This document shows positions 35,008 through 48,460 of a DNA stretch of 64,000 bases, piece after piece (positions within the stretch are counted from its first letter, which is position 1; each line of letters starts with the position of its first letter). The stretch spans positions 29,180,792-29,244,791 of the forward strand of contig OW387135.1 in NCBI GenBank assembly GCA_936440205.1, given 5' to 3'. This stretch comes from Lepidonotus clava. Taxonomy: Eukaryota > Annelida > Polychaeta > Phyllodocida > Polynoidae. Under the pieces are notes generated by a model, which ran no database searches, was not told the origin of the DNA, and was given only the letters and a program-made list of their open reading frames with translations. The translations under genes were made by a program, and so were the position numbers.

Positions 35008-38000
35008 CTAATTCTGCATTTCAATCAGGGATGTATCAACATTCTAATTCATTTTCCCCAATTCATTGGAACAATTAATCAGAACTGATGCAATGTACTA
35101 GTATATTGGTAGTACTTTTCGATTAACTCCCTCAGCCCACAGGTCACTGACCGATATCAAGTCGACCGCTCTATAATACTGCCCGGGGGCTGCATGGCCA
35201 CCTCCGAATTACAGGACATCTGAAAAGGACTACTCCTGTGTCCAACTGTTAATCACGACCTGATCCGATTAGGGGCGGGGGAGTCCTACCTTAACTTAAC
35301 CCAGGTGTGGTTCACAATAATTTGATTATGCTTTATATTTTAACATTAAATATTCAGAAGGATGCGTTTATTGGGACAAGTCACATGTATTATATTTATT
35401 ATATGTACGATCATGTTGCCCACGAGAACGTGCGGAATTATTGAACAGTGATACACAAGGTAGTGTAAATATGTATCGACCTTGCAGTCTTTAGACCACC
35501 ACGTTTGTATGTGTTCCTGGGGTGGTGGATTGGTTACTTCTAATTACCCAGGGCTTCAGAAGACGTTTCAGAAGAGGTAAATATATATGTTATGGTATCA
35601 GCTTTATATATTGGTCTGTTCCCCATAGAAATCAATGTTAAAGCCTGTCAGCTCAACCTATATGTCCACCTGGAACAACCGGCAGTGGATACTTCCTGGA
35701 TCAGTATGTCGATATCTCTGGTACATTCTCAATATTACGTATTGTATGCCAATAGGGGAGGGTAGGGGGTATCAAAATGCATACGTAGTGCATAGACGGC
35801 CCCCTTGACGGCCCCTAAGTGTCGACCGTCGAGGCACCAGACAGCGGAGGTCGTTATGACATGCTGTAGTGATAACGGGTCGTCCTGACCTTTACATAAT
35901 TGCCGTATGGTCAATGCCGACCTGGGGATTGGTGCAGGCCGGACGTGCCCTCTCCCTGACCAGTCACCTCGGACGTAACCAGTCACGACCCCAAGGCCAA
36001 GGTCCAGACCCTTCTACCTGCTGCAGGCACCACCACCCAAAACAACAGGGGGCTATAGGACTTAGTGGTTGGGTGACTAACATAAGGACGTCAGAGAAAC
36101 AAACATGAAATGAAAATACATTTTTTTCAGTCGTATTTTAATGGGATTAAAAAAATATAACAAAACCTGTTTTTATCCACGTACGTAATTTAAGTACTTT
36201 TAAATAAAACCAAAAAACGTTTGACCAAAAACACTGACCATGGGGCGTTGGCTTACAAACTAAGTGAAATAACTGGGAAAAACGTTTAACCGTTTACACA
36301 GAAATAAGCGTCATTCAGTTCGCAGGTGGCCTTTCACATAATTTTCTCGAAAATGAGCCTTGAGGCTCCGTTTAGACCAAATTACCATTTAAATGTGTTC
36401 CCTAACACACCTGTTTGTTGCGCTAACCCAGCTGATTGTTCAAAGACAATTGACCACAGAGTTTGTCAGGGCTGTTGTCAGGGCGTGGTAGTCACGATAT
36501 ATCCTATTGTTATAAGGTGTGCGTCTGGGCTAAGATGGGGGTGCTGAGTTGGGGTGGCTTAAGGCTGGTAAGACTATTCACATTTGGAGATCAGACTAAA
36601 AGCGTCATACATGTCCAACTTTAAACCGAACAATGCAGACTCACAAACAGTAAATTATATTTACATTAACTTGTAAATGATTGCAAAGCGCAGTAGTATT
36701 TATCAAACGAAGCGATGCTTAATCTTTGATTAAAGAATTAATCTTAATTGAAAATAGATATTCTATGGTTCATTATCTAAACAAGTAATCTGAGAATAAA
36801 GATCTACAACATTTAAACGTTCAATGAACTGAAATTTTCATATAAAAGCTTTGGTCGTCGACGTGTTATCGTCAGTCTGATTAATTCTGCATTTAGTTAA
36901 TAATCTTAAAACATTCATTATAAGATACTGATTCTCCCTTCCCATAAATATTAATTTTCAAAACAACGCACAAAGAAATGTGAGACACAGCGGGTCAAAA
37001 CAAGAAGGGATCACTGTTGACTTGCTCACAAACAATGACTAGATCTTCAGAAATGTATTAAGTGTGTTTTTGATTATCCTACTCTCCGTCGCCATGTTAG
37101 TTGTTGACCACTTTGAGTGGATAATATAGCATTAACATGTGAGTGAAATCTTATATAGAGTAAACATTTTGGCTGTGCCTCTTACTCAACTATACTAGTA
37201 AGCTTTATCGCGACAGGTCACGAAAAGGACAAAGGCTTAAGTTAAAAGAGAAGTTAAGTATAGGTATACATGTGTATACATGTACATGTAAATTGATGTC
37301 ACAACTAAAAACAACCAGGGCCGGATGTGTATGTATCATTAACAATATTGTTTACAAACAGAGTTTATATAAACTTCGTATATAAGTATATATATTCACA
37401 TATCTATATATAATTCATATATACAAACATCTAAAATACACACATATAACATACGTATATAGTTTGTTGAAAAATCGAAATAAAAGACTTAAGAACAGAC
37501 ACCTTTCTCTGATTCAACAAGTGGGTATAATACCACAAAACACCCAGTAGGAAGAATAAGAAGTAGGTTTGATTTCCTCACCTTTTTGTAGCATGGTTTG
37601 TTAAATCCACTGTATAAATTTCGCGTTAATATGTACGTATTCTTTCAATGTGACTCAAGATTGAACTCCAGGGTCATTGTTATAAAGAGAATGAAGATCT
37701 CAATTGCATGTGCTCCAAATAATCCATCATTCTCTATGGAGCAAACATATATGTAATGCACATTCTGAAGACTTCTTCGGAAAAATATCTGTGCCCAACA
37801 ATCATTGAATAATACTATTGGGGAAAAGCACAAACCCTTCCTTGGGAGTCCATCTATCTTATGACCCTATGCAGGTGTCTTTTTTTTTTTAGGTATTATC
37901 ATACAAATATCTCAATCCAACTCCAGGTATGATATTTCCTCTTGTGGTATATCTATACAAAATATGACAAAATAATATACTGATAACTACTTATCACAAG

Positions 38001-39159
38001 TAGAAATCAGGAATCGAATCTTAAATCTGAAGACAACAATAAGTTTAGATTGGTCATCAACCACGATCAGTCCATGAAGTCAGAATGCTCTGTGATTGTC
38101 CTCGTTTGTCGGTATTACTGGTTGTCCTAGCATGACGTTATTATTGGTTGTCCTAGCAGGTTGTTATTATTGTTATTACTGAGCGGTGCGGACCGTGTAG
38201 TCTCAATGCCCTGCAGTGGTGCCATGGCTTGTGGCCATCTCTGACGACAAGGTCTGTGAGTCTGTCGTTATTATAGTCGTCGGCCATGGTCTGACCCAGA
38301 AACTCTGCACTTGGCCTTCTCACAGTACGGCCCAGCTCTCAGTCAGAGCCCCGTGTTGACTGTTGTATGTCTGTGTGTGTTGTGTTCAGTGGGGGAGTGG
38401 TGGTGGGATCATCAGACCACCACCACAGAGACGACCGGCCACAGGTCCGTTTGGCTCACTGCTACCAGTCCCCCCACCACCAGCTCGGCCTGATCCAACC
38501 TCCAGGTGGTCGGTCGGTCGGTCATCCCTCCACGGTTCCTCCAGGGTGTGCTGACCTTTTCACCTGTGGCGGTGCTGGCTGGCGACCACCACTCCTCTGA
38601 GTCTCCTGGGTCGGACAGGGACAGGTGCAAAGGTACTCTACCAGCAGACCAACTGGGTCGGACTCCCGGTAAAAACAAATAAGTAAATGCAAAACAAGAG
38701 TCTAGCATGGGCAAGCACGACGCTGCTGCACTACAGGGTCCGTGGACACTGAGAGAGCGCCAGTCGTGTTATTGGAGAATCCAGTCTGGGCTGGGTCAAT
38801 GTGTCACGCCGATAACGGGGCCTTTTAGGACTTGTCGAGAGCACATCAAACATTATCACTGGTTGATAGAAGAGGTTGAGTTGGGGTGGTGGTTCGGGGG
38901 AGGTGGTGGGGGAAGCAGGCCCCTCGCGGTGACGGCTTGGGCCGAGGCCAAGGCTCGACGTCCCCCGTGAAGATCCAACGTCAGTTGTGATATATAATCG
39001 CTTGATTAGTCTCGCACAGGTCAGAGATCACACGAGGCCTTGGGGAGGGAGCTCCAAGAAAAGCCATGCTAATTTTTGTTTGTTCACATCAAGCTGATGT
39101 TACAGTTAATGTATCAAAATATTATTCCAAAATAATTATTTATTGTGATATATGGACAT
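35008..39159. other. Non-coding DNA; GC-rich patches, AT-rich microsatellite, SOX/TCF palindrome
   Basis: GC-rich patches lie at 35740-36070 and 38210-38970. A TATA/CATA-rich low-complexity stretch is at 37255-37450. A near duplication TTGGTTGTCCTAGCA occurs at 38109 and 38142. ORFs in 38311-38970 on both strands are GC-patch artefacts without recognisable domains. Confidence 0.4.
36435..36450. promoter_or_regulatory. SOX-type palindrome with central TCF core
   Basis: ATTGT-TCAAAG-ACAAT gives two inverted SOX cores with a 6-bp spacer, and TTCAAAG is also the TCF/LEF core. A further CAATTG follows. Single motif; function inferred. Confidence 0.3.
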
Positions 39160-39389
39160 GGGTGGATCCAGGGGGCGAGGGGCGCGCCCCTCGCTTTTTT
39201 TTCCGGGAAATTTCCGGGGTTTTTTTAAATGTAAAATTCGACCAAAAATATTTCGGACATACTGATCGCCCACTGTTCAACCACTGGATTCCCACTGATT
39301 TCCACTGATTTACTACTGATATACTACTGCAAGCTAACACTGATTCTACACGTAGTATACACTGGATTCCTACTGCTTTTTGGTCCGGG
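39160..39389. mobile_element. Chimeric MITE: GGATCCGCC-family left end joined to CCCGGACC-family right end
   Basis: The left end GGGTGGATCCAGGGGGCGAG matches the foldback family of 7371 and 42725, including the TTAAATGTAAAATTC inner segment. From about 39246 onward (AAATATTTCGGACATACT) it matches the reverse complement of the short MITE at 9681, ending ACTGCTTTTTGGTCCGGGT. The two families meet at the shared-motif position. Confidence 0.8.
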
Positions 39390-40292
39390 TTTGTAACTAC
39401 CTGTACTTAAACAACCAACCTTGCTATGAGTATATTAGAAGTAATCGAAGTGTGTTCCAGTACTTTAGGATTTTCACCAAACAGAGGCAGTTCCCAGCAT
39501 TTAGATTATAATTTACTTGTTTATGACTGTGTCCTGTGGCTTTAACTAACCGTTTTCCCAATAAAAGGGATCTAGCACTGTACCAGTGGCTGGAAGGGAT
39601 TTTTATCAAAACATAATAGTTTGGCAAAATTGTCTGAGGTTAGACATGAAGACAAAGCCATTTAAGTATTTAAGTAAATAGCATTGGAAAATATAGTGTC
39701 TATCTAAGCTTTCTATGGAAAAACTTGTATCTCTCGCAAAATATAAACATTTGCATTAAACCTGTTGAATATGTACCTAGGACCTTTACCTAAAGATTAA
39801 ACAGAAAAACTTCAAATGTATTACTCTTTCAGGAAGAAAACATGTTTTATGCTTGCATTTTAAGGCTGATTATATTATACAGATGACCATGTGGACAGGG
39901 CTAATTGTTGTCATTAGGGCCACCTTTCAATTTGTTTAGTGTTGAGCGTCGTTGCTTGTGTCAGAAAAACAGATTACATTTGAAATAAGGAATCGTGTTC
40001 AATATAGACATATACGAGATATGTATCTCTATGTTCTATGTATTTGAAAATGCATGTAACAGAAATAGTGGTCTGGCTATGAGTAGAGCACTTAAAAGAG
40101 AAGTAAATAGGGCATGTCCACCCAAATAGCGGTGCAAAAAGACCTGCTTGGTATCAGCCAGGCAGGTGGGCCACCTTGACCAGCGGCCACTTTGCCTCAG
40201 CGCATAATTTATTAGTAGGGAATATATGTATTTCTCTAACTATTTTGTTATCATCAGTAATCCAATACACAGTAATGACACACCAACACAGG

Positions 40293-40600
40293 GGTGGAGT
40301 GAGTGAGTGAGCGATGGAGGTTTTATGCCGTACCGACAGCTAGGGTCATTTTCATGGTGAAAACAAGTTGGGACGAATTCTGTCTTTGGTGATCACATCT
40401 ATGAAATGAAGGTGACAGGGCAGGCAAACAGCAGGGGATCAAAACCTAGAGATCATTTTTGGTGTAACTCATCCTTTAGTGAACTGAGCACTGAACGGGA
40501 ATTGAACCCAAAGAACCACTTGGACAGTGCTGGGTCTGCCCTATCGTTGCCTCATACGATCAGCAGGGGCTACAGGGGGCCTATTCTTCCCTGGAACCCC
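40293..40600 (-). mobile_element. tRNA-derived SINE-like repeat, minus orientation
   Basis: On the minus strand GGGTTCAATTCCCGTTC contains the RNA polymerase III B box form GGTTCAATTCC (40498-40508). On the + strand the other end is GTGGAGTGAGTGAGTGAGCG followed by GGTTTTATGCCG, a layout I know from mollusc SINEs. The A box is not clear, so limits are approximate. Diverged. Confidence 0.5.
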
Positions 40601-40844
40601 CACGGGGTGCACAGGGGTGGACATGAATCTTAAAATCTAAGGAGCCGTTGGGCCCTAGCTTTTGAAACCTTCATGTAAATCTAGGGGCCCTCACCCAGAA
40701 ATTTAAAGAAGCAAAATATGCGTACCTATACTCATAATCCATGAGTTTCTAGGGGCCAGTCGGGTCCCTAGGTAAGAATATCTAGGGGCCCACCCTCCCA
40801 TTTTAAGGGCATAAAACCTTGGGCCCTGGTTATGTCTTCCTGGT

Positions 40845-41090
40845 GTCTCGTTGTTTGTTGGGGTAGTTTAACGTCCGGCCAACCCTTCTTGGTTCTTTCC
40901 AGACTGCACAAGGTATTGCTTTTCAGCTTATGGGTGATCATATCTATCCACCGGGTGCGAAACCCTACTCGTTTCGAAGAGTGGCAAGGGGTCTTTTATG
41001 TGTGATGCACCATAGAAAGGACACAATTAACACACCCCACGTTTGATGACCCTGTTAGGAGCACAGGGTAGCCCATGGATCGAAGACTCT
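40845..41090 (-). mobile_element. Second SINE-like repeat, diverged
   Basis: TAGTTTAACGTCC near the left and GCAAGGGGTCTTTTATGTGT near 40987 resemble conserved blocks of another common mollusc SINE, where a GGGATCTTTTATGTGCACC-like segment precedes the tRNA part. GGATCGAAGACTC near 41077 may be a decayed B box on the opposite strand. Family call from memory. Confidence 0.35.
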
Positions 41091-42724
41091 TGGATCCTTT
41101 TCTTCGATTTTATCTATCAGTTGGCATTCTCCCTCTGCTAAGGTCTCTATTCACTGGCTTTGATCCTAATTACAAAACATTGAATAACTGATCATCACAA
41201 AGCCACAAAGCAGGCGGCAAGAGCGCACATTCTCTATAAAATACTAATTCTCTGGTGGTGGCGGTGCGTTGTAACTGCCAAGTCGATTCTTCACCACACC
41301 GGCCGCCGGAGCCTGACTGAGGTCTGCCGGCCTGACCCACTTCTTGTGGCGGGGCCCAGCTGATCTCGGCCTACCTGTGCCTCCTCCTCCTGCACCCTCC
41401 TCCTCACCTGGCCACACACCTGAGGCCCGGGGCGGACACATGGTGGCACCTGGAGGACTGGAGCACACAGCTCGGAAAGACCAAGATTGGTTTAAGTGTG
41501 TACGATATGTAAGATGTAGAGGGTTCAGGTTAGGGAGATCTACTTTCGGATGATGTTATAGTCAGTTAAAATTGTGAAGTTTTCGAAGATGGGATTTATG
41601 AGAGTATCCGTTGCGAGGAGTATGATTATTATAATTTTTAATTATCATGTTTCAATACACTCCCAGGAATACGTCTCATTCTGTGATGAACATGTATATT
41701 GTGTACCCCACTGCTCTGATCACCCTAGGTTGACAATTATATCTGATTATAAACATATCCATATGTATGAATCATCAAACTGTTAACAATCAATCAAATA
41801 ATATCAAACATACGTTGAGTATATGAACAGATTTGAAGGACTTATCCCTCAAAATAATTCTGAGAAGCACTTCTAATGTAAGTCGTATTTTACTACAGGA
41901 GAGCCTTCTCTATATATAACAAGTAAGTGGATCCCTTTCCGTAGAGGTAGAGGCCCAGAAAGTAGAAAAGTAAGCCAGTGACCCACCTGAATCACTCAGC
42001 AGAGGTTGGTAGGCATCATGATCCAGCCAGACTGCCGTGCTGTATTCAGCCATGTTTGACCTGAGGGCGTCTCCAGTACCTGAGGCCCATAATACACTAA
42101 CCAGGTGAGGTAAATCCTGCCGGTATCTTATATATACGTCCTTCCCCGATCTGCCAGTCCTCCAGGGCAGGGCCTCGGCCGCCGCCTACCTGACTCGGAC
42201 GACGGAGACAAAACTCGTTTTGTCAATTTTCGGCCTGTTATTTTCCAGGCTGTTTCTCTGATTAGGGAGCGTCGGGGGAGGCCATGCGTGACGCCGCTGG
42301 AGGCGCTGTGGTGCCACGGCCACGGCGGGGACAGAGGGAAGAGACACTGACTAAAAGTCTCCAAACAGAGTCTGGGTCATCTTCTAACTGGTGCCAGTGT
42401 ATGAAACACCCGTCGGAGATTTATGGACAACAAAGATGTTTTGTGAAATATTCGTGATATAAGTGATCGACACACACATGATGAAGTGGCCTAGTTTGGG
42501 ACAAATGTCGTCTGCTATTACATACGAGCAGTGGCGGGTGACGAGGTCGGATACACCCCTGGGCAAGTTCCCAGGTGTACATGTTTATTCCATAAATAAA
42601 CAGTAAATATCTAAGCTACTCCGCATTAAGTATCTGACTGATTTTATAACGCCATACACGCCTGTACATATAGCAAGCCCAAGGTTGTTTATCTAATCTG
42701 TGTACATAGAAATCACTTTAAGAT
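41091..42724. other. Non-coding DNA with CpG-rich patches 41240-41480 and 42140-42350
   Basis: The minus-strand frame 41468-41244 (Gly/Glu-rich, then RHKKWVRPADLSQA and a stop) and 42364-42128 are open but unrecognised. A C-terminal exon on the minus strand cannot be excluded for the former; no acceptor stands out. Confidence 0.3.
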
Positions 42725-42860
42725 CCAGCGGCAGATCAATTTTGGGATGTGAGGGGGAGTTGGGGGGGGGGGCCCTTTTTTTGGCCTGATATTTAATTTT
42801 GTAATGTAAAATTTTCGGGATTTTTCGTAATAGGGCGCCTCCATCTTCTGGATCCGCCCA
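42725..42860. mobile_element. Foldback/MITE element, GGATCCGCC family, copy 3
   Basis: The right end CTTCTGGATCCGCCCA is well kept. The left end CCAGCGGCAGATCAATTTTG is diverged. Inside are the G-run and TTAATTTTGTAATGTAAAAT segments shared with 7371 and 39160. Confidence 0.7.
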
Positions 42861-45800
42861 TGAACTCTGTATAGGTCTCACCATGAGAAAAGCCGAAGGT
42901 CATGGACAATCATCATTGGGTTAGGGTGGAGTTATCCAGAAACGCCTAGGTAGTAGATCTAAATAACAGACCTGATCGGGAGTGAGAGTAAGGATATTGA
43001 TCAGGGAGGTCGTGTGGCAAATTGGTGTTTTAGGAAGTCTCCCGCCTACTGCCAGGCGTTTATGGAAGAGACCAGCCGACAGACCTGCCCTCTACCGGCC
43101 CCGGGCCCCCTGATTAGCCCCCCCACCCCCCCCCCCCCCCCATGTCACGTGATCGATCCTCCTCCAGCAGCTGTGAGGAGCACCGCCTGGTGGCCTTGAC
43201 CCTGGGTTCAAGGTCACGAACCTACGTCAAGAATAAACTTAAATCACTTTAATCGTCCCATTCTCTTTCGTGTTGGATAAATGTAATAGTAAAAATATAC
43301 AGGCCCTTTTCGTAGCTAGACTTTCCACTATTTTTAGTCGTTCTCAATGTCAAATATTCCGGATTGTATATGTACGCCAAAGCTTGTTTGGCGGTACGCA
43401 CGTTAGGGTCAAAAGAAAACAAGCAAAAGCTTGCACCTGGTGGCCCTGGGTCACCTGAGGTTAGGGTTAAGGTTAGGGTTACCTGGATACGGGTAGTCAT
43501 GGTTACCACGGTCCACTGAACAGGCGTGCATCGGGGATGGCTACCCCCAAACCCTGAACTCCTACTCAAATGCCTGGAGGGCAGGCCATTACAGTGCCAT
43601 TTACCCTCCTGCAATTTCAGACTGTGTTACACGGTAAATACACGTATCTGCTTGGGACGCAACAATATTAGCACAGGCCTAACCACTAAATTGAAGTCTA
43701 TTGATCACATGTTTATAAAAATTCTAATTGAAGGTTTGCTGACCTGGTTAAAATGACCCCTCGAGGGTGTCGACCATTAAAAACCGATAGGTCGACATGG
43801 CTTCTTCCTAAATTCGACATGCCACAGGCAGCTTGAAGAAACTAGAAAAAATTATACTACATGCTATAGGGAATATCTTAATTTCAGCATGGGTCTTGAA
43901 GGGTAATTAAAATCGTCAGCATTTTCATTTTCTAAATGACATGCAACATAACATTTTTTTTATTTCGACTTGGGACACAGGGACAACCCATCAACACCCC
44001 TAGTTAAGGCAAGTGGTGCCGACGTGGGCGCTTCCATACGTCCAAGAAGGCGTAGCTACCCCCACTGAACTTGTACAAAATGGCCATGGTTCCGCAGACA
44101 ATACTGAATGGTGTGCAGTAATCGTTTCATCTGGCGAACACGACTTGATCCCCTGACCTGACCCGTGTCGCGCTGACCTTTGTCCTGCGCCATCCTCAGT
44201 GAACCCAGGAGTCCTCCTGATTTATGTGGGCCCAGGGTCGGGGCCAGGGGTGCCAGGGGTTAAAAGGACAAACTCAATACATACTTAGTTTACTTCAGCA
44301 CACAAACGCTGCCATGCAGTCGAAGTGTTTACGTTGGGTTATCTATTGAGGAATTGGGGTTCTACCATCAACTGCATCTTCGTTAGATATAGGCTAAATG
44401 TGGGCATGTACTTCAAAAGAAACATAGATTTACCTAATGCTTAACCCCACCCCAACCCAACCCCCTAAAGGTCTGCATGAGTTCTTGATTTTGAGTCTCC
44501 TATTTTTCTTTTTGATTTTCCACATACTGATATTGCAGGCACAGTTGCTTCATGTTTTCTGTGGGGGTTTGTAACTTCTAATTTTTAGGCTAGAAAAAAA
44601 ATCCATTCGAAATCGGAGAAGTAATCTAAAAGCTGACAAGGCAAGGCAAAAATACTACAATCCCTGATAGGAGGCCAAAATCTTACTGCAGATTTCAATC
44701 AGGCTAGGCAAGTGAAGAAACGCTGCCTTCTTCGGTTTCAGTTTTACCCCAACCGTTTATATAAGACGTTGGGCGAGAAGTTTGTCGTTTATTGCCCTAT
44801 TCATCACCACGTCCACAGCATGTTAGGCCCGGAGAAAAAACACAATATCTAAGATTCTCTCTTACTGTCTGAGCCTTGAGGTGGTCTCACACAGCCTTCT
44901 CACTTTCCACACTCAGTTTTCACCAAAATATCGCCCCTGTGCACGGACCCCATTGAAATGGTGAACCAAAAAGTGAAACAGACAGGCCGGGGAGTTTTTC
45001 TTTGAACCAGGGTAAATTTGTTGTATACGTCTCTGGAGAGGGGTCTGATTTGTATTTATATATCCAGAAGTAGGGCGACCCTGGGACCTTGCGACCTCCT
45101 TACTCTCAAGCGACACGGCCAAGGCACTTTATGAGAGGAGTGCGAGCCTGGCGCCACCTGGTGAATGAGATACGAACTAACTAATCTTTATGGGTTTCTT
45201 TATTGCCAACACTTGTCATTTATTATTTCAGGTTTACAGCTGCCGCAGGAGAGTGCACGCTTAATAAATATATCCATTTCACTATCTGTTTATCATCTGA
45301 TGTGGGCAAAGTGCATAACAGAATTTCCCTGGTGGACTTAACTCCTTCTGCACTTTTCAAAATAAAACCTCATTTAGGTCTTCCTTGGAGGTATGATATA
45401 GCCCAACATGTCTACAATACTTTTACATGAAAAAGGATTCTACAGTAAAACATGTCAACACCGGGTTATGAAACATGTATTAAATCCTAAATCTTTTGAT
45501 AACCGCTTAAAACACCTTCAGTGAAAGTAAAATGAGTGATTTAAACAAAATATTTTTGGCATTCAGAAACTCTTTCTTTTTTTTAATGAAATATTTACAA
45601 AATAGATGATGACCACTGATAAGAAATTGTAACAATATGACTTTTTATACATCTACTGACATTGTGCATGACAGAAGGCCTTTCGCATGGAATAGATTCA
45701 GTGTTCGAAATTAACGGTGCGCCCTGCGCCCGAGGCGCACATTTTCGGCGACGGGCGCACGTTTTTAAGAGGTGTGCGCCCGGAAAATGCACGTTTTTTT

Positions 45801-48460
45801 CCACATATTAAATAGCCTTATATATGGGAGGGTGCATGGACAGTTTGCCGGGCGCATACTTTAAGAATATATGCACCCGGTAGGCGCATGAATTATATCT
45901 CCAACGTCTAAGGTCATTAGGCTGAAACTCCTTTTGCATGCACGAAAAAACACTTATTGGGAAACTGAGGATACTTCTTGAATTGAATAAGTAACTATTG
46001 ATAATGAAGTGAAGAAGTACTTTTCTAGGCTGCTGTGTACCAGTCATTGCTTATCAGTGTACTATGCCAAGAACTTTCTGTGCCACTGGTTCCTGGTACT
46101 ACATTGATGAATTATGACTGGTACAGTGGCCAATAATAGTACTTCACCTACTCATTAAATCATAATCAAGATCTCATCTGTTCGTGGCAAGCCTCATCAG
46201 TAAATAATAGCCCATGTTTACTTAGTTGTTAATAACCTAGCACTCACAACCGTATTTCATTTCTGATAACCTGACAACACAATTATGAGTTTAAAAATAC
46301 TTCTTTCCCCCATTTTTTAATTGATAATCATTGAGGAGGTGGGCGGTGGTCAAATTAGAACGGTCTTTCTATGTTACCAAGATAGTTACCTACCTGGTTG
46401 ACTGATAAATACAGTGGTAATGTTTTCTAGAATTTTCTGATGAATTGGTCTATCCCTCCCACTTTTAATCTTCAAATAACGCTACTCTGGCAGTACAGTG
46501 GTCGGAGGGGAGAGGGCACATCCGACAAGGTAAGGTCAGGCGCACTTTTAATGGCCCTGCCTGGGGCAACAACCTCATCTCCCCTGGCAAGGGATGGGCT
46601 CAGACCAAAAGGTAAACATCCTCCGTGACACACGTCCCAACCAGGACAGGTGCGCACCAAGATAGGCTCCACATAAAGTGAGCGGAGTTTCCAACCATAA
46701 ATAACCTATTACAGATAATATGCGTTTAAAAACCAACCTTAATTTCCCTGCCATTAACAAAATGCATTTTCACTGTAATTTCTATATGATTTGTCGATTT
46801 GTTCACTTTAATATTCAAATTATTGGAATTGTTATTGATATAAATGATCCTTTAAATTAAATCCTAATTATTTGAATACAAAAAAAAAAGTACAAGTTTA
46901 TGTTTATCTATGAAAAATAGAAACCACGTTATTATGATGCCATGCACCTGTTCTGAAACGACCTTTAATTCTATGAGATAAGAGTTCAAGTCGATTATAT
47001 AAAGTGAAAACTACGGCAAACTGATCCAGGAGACATGTTCATAAAAACACACGTAGATTCAACTAGTATCACGACAATACAAGTGGATAAAATGCACTTG
47101 TTTTTACATCCCTCATGCATATTTCAACGTTATATTTTCTTATTACAAACGCAACACGGATAAATAAGTAAATATATATTTTCAACAAACCATATTCAGA
47201 AAGTACAAGGACCCGTTACCATTTTTTCTGGACAAACACATACACAGCAATAATCATTTCAAAAAGGTACTTTTGTTCTGAATAGAGCTGACCATGAATT
47301 GAGTGTGTTACATAAACCTTACTTCTGCCTTACGTCAAAGGCACATGCAATGAGTAACTCTTCCCAACAAGTTCCCGTTCCTTCCTCACAAAACTAAGAA
47401 ACATTAATTTAAAAAAAAAAAAAGGGGTGGGGGAAAAAGAAAATGAGTACCTCTTAACGTGTTACCTACCAGACCTGCATGTGAGGCAACCTCACTTACA
47501 TACATACCATTCTAACAACAAATCTGAGGGATCAAAGCCCTATCTTTTTTTTAGCGATTTAATAGTGATTCAATGTGTGCAATCGAGTTAGACTGCTGCT
47601 TTAGTTCTACGGTCATTTATCACTGTCAGGGGACGGTTAGAGTAGACTCAGTTTAGAGGGATAAGGCAGAGGGCGCCTTCAATGGGCCAGATCTGCCTTT
47701 TTAACCATCTAATTCTCTCCTCTCTAGGCGACTCCTAAAAAAAGTGTTTCCTGTCCAGTGGATGGCAAAGAAAATGGCTGGTCGGGAGGTCGCATTTCTT
47801 CCCCATTTAGTTTTCACGACTTAGCCTGGTCAGGAAAAATTATTCAAGGATAGATATTGGAAAACCTCTTGTCAGTCGGCAATAACATTGCTTGTTGGGC
47901 GGCCCATCGGAAACAAACATTTTAAAAATTGGCTCTATGTCTCTCATGCCTCATCTACATTGAGCACATCATGTCCTTGGCAATCTGCTTTCAGTCGTGT
48001 TTACTCCAGATTCTGGACACTATTCCCTCTCAGAATCCCAGTAAAAAATTCTCCCTATCTTATTTGCAGCTTCTTTGCTTTCACTCAGTTGCAGTAATCT
48101 GCAAACTTCAAAGAGTACGTGGGATATTCATGCTGAATATGTCAACTTAAATTGTATAATTTATAGCACTGCAGGGTATAGAATTTCATTCTAGTCTTTT
48201 ATGTTATGGGAAAAGTAAATTGGTAAAATTCATTCTGATCGATGTCAAATGTGGAGATAAGGTATCTCATCAAACGCCACCATCGCATTTCTTATCAGGA
48301 TATACTTTAGGTGCGTTCCACATCATGTAATTGATTTTTTTCAAACAATTTTTTCCCCTTCTATGATTCAATACTGCTTGTTGTCAGAGACCACTTTGAG
48401 GCCTGCGCAAAAATGTGACTCATGGGGTTTGGGGGAGAAAGTATTAATGTACCGTTGGGG
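42861..48460. other. Long non-coding stretch with simple repeats and scattered motifs
   Basis: A C run is at 43126-43141. TCAAGGTCA (SF-1/ERR-type half-site) is at 43208-43216. A telomere-like TTAGGGTTAAGGTTAGGG is at 43461-43478. A DR1-like TGACCTTTGTCCT is at 44174-44186. 45700-45890 repeats GGGCGCAC/GGTGCGCCC motifs after CAGTGTTCGAAATTAACGG, probably an unbounded transposon remnant. 47600-47830 is a unique GC-balanced patch. No exon is supported. Confidence 0.4.

Noticed and set aside
36326-36547. Cys-containing 73-codon frame
   Set aside because: Cysteine spacing fits no known zinc or toxin fold and the start lies in a non-coding-looking patch.
40130-40200. Possible tRNA-like fold around GGTATCAGCCAGGCAGG
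   Set aside because: No A box, B box or acceptor stem could be aligned.
41244-41468. Minus-strand frame ending in a basic RHKKW segment
   Set aside because: Tempting as a C-terminal exon, possibly of the CARD gene on the same strand, but low-complexity Gly/Glu start and no recognised domain.
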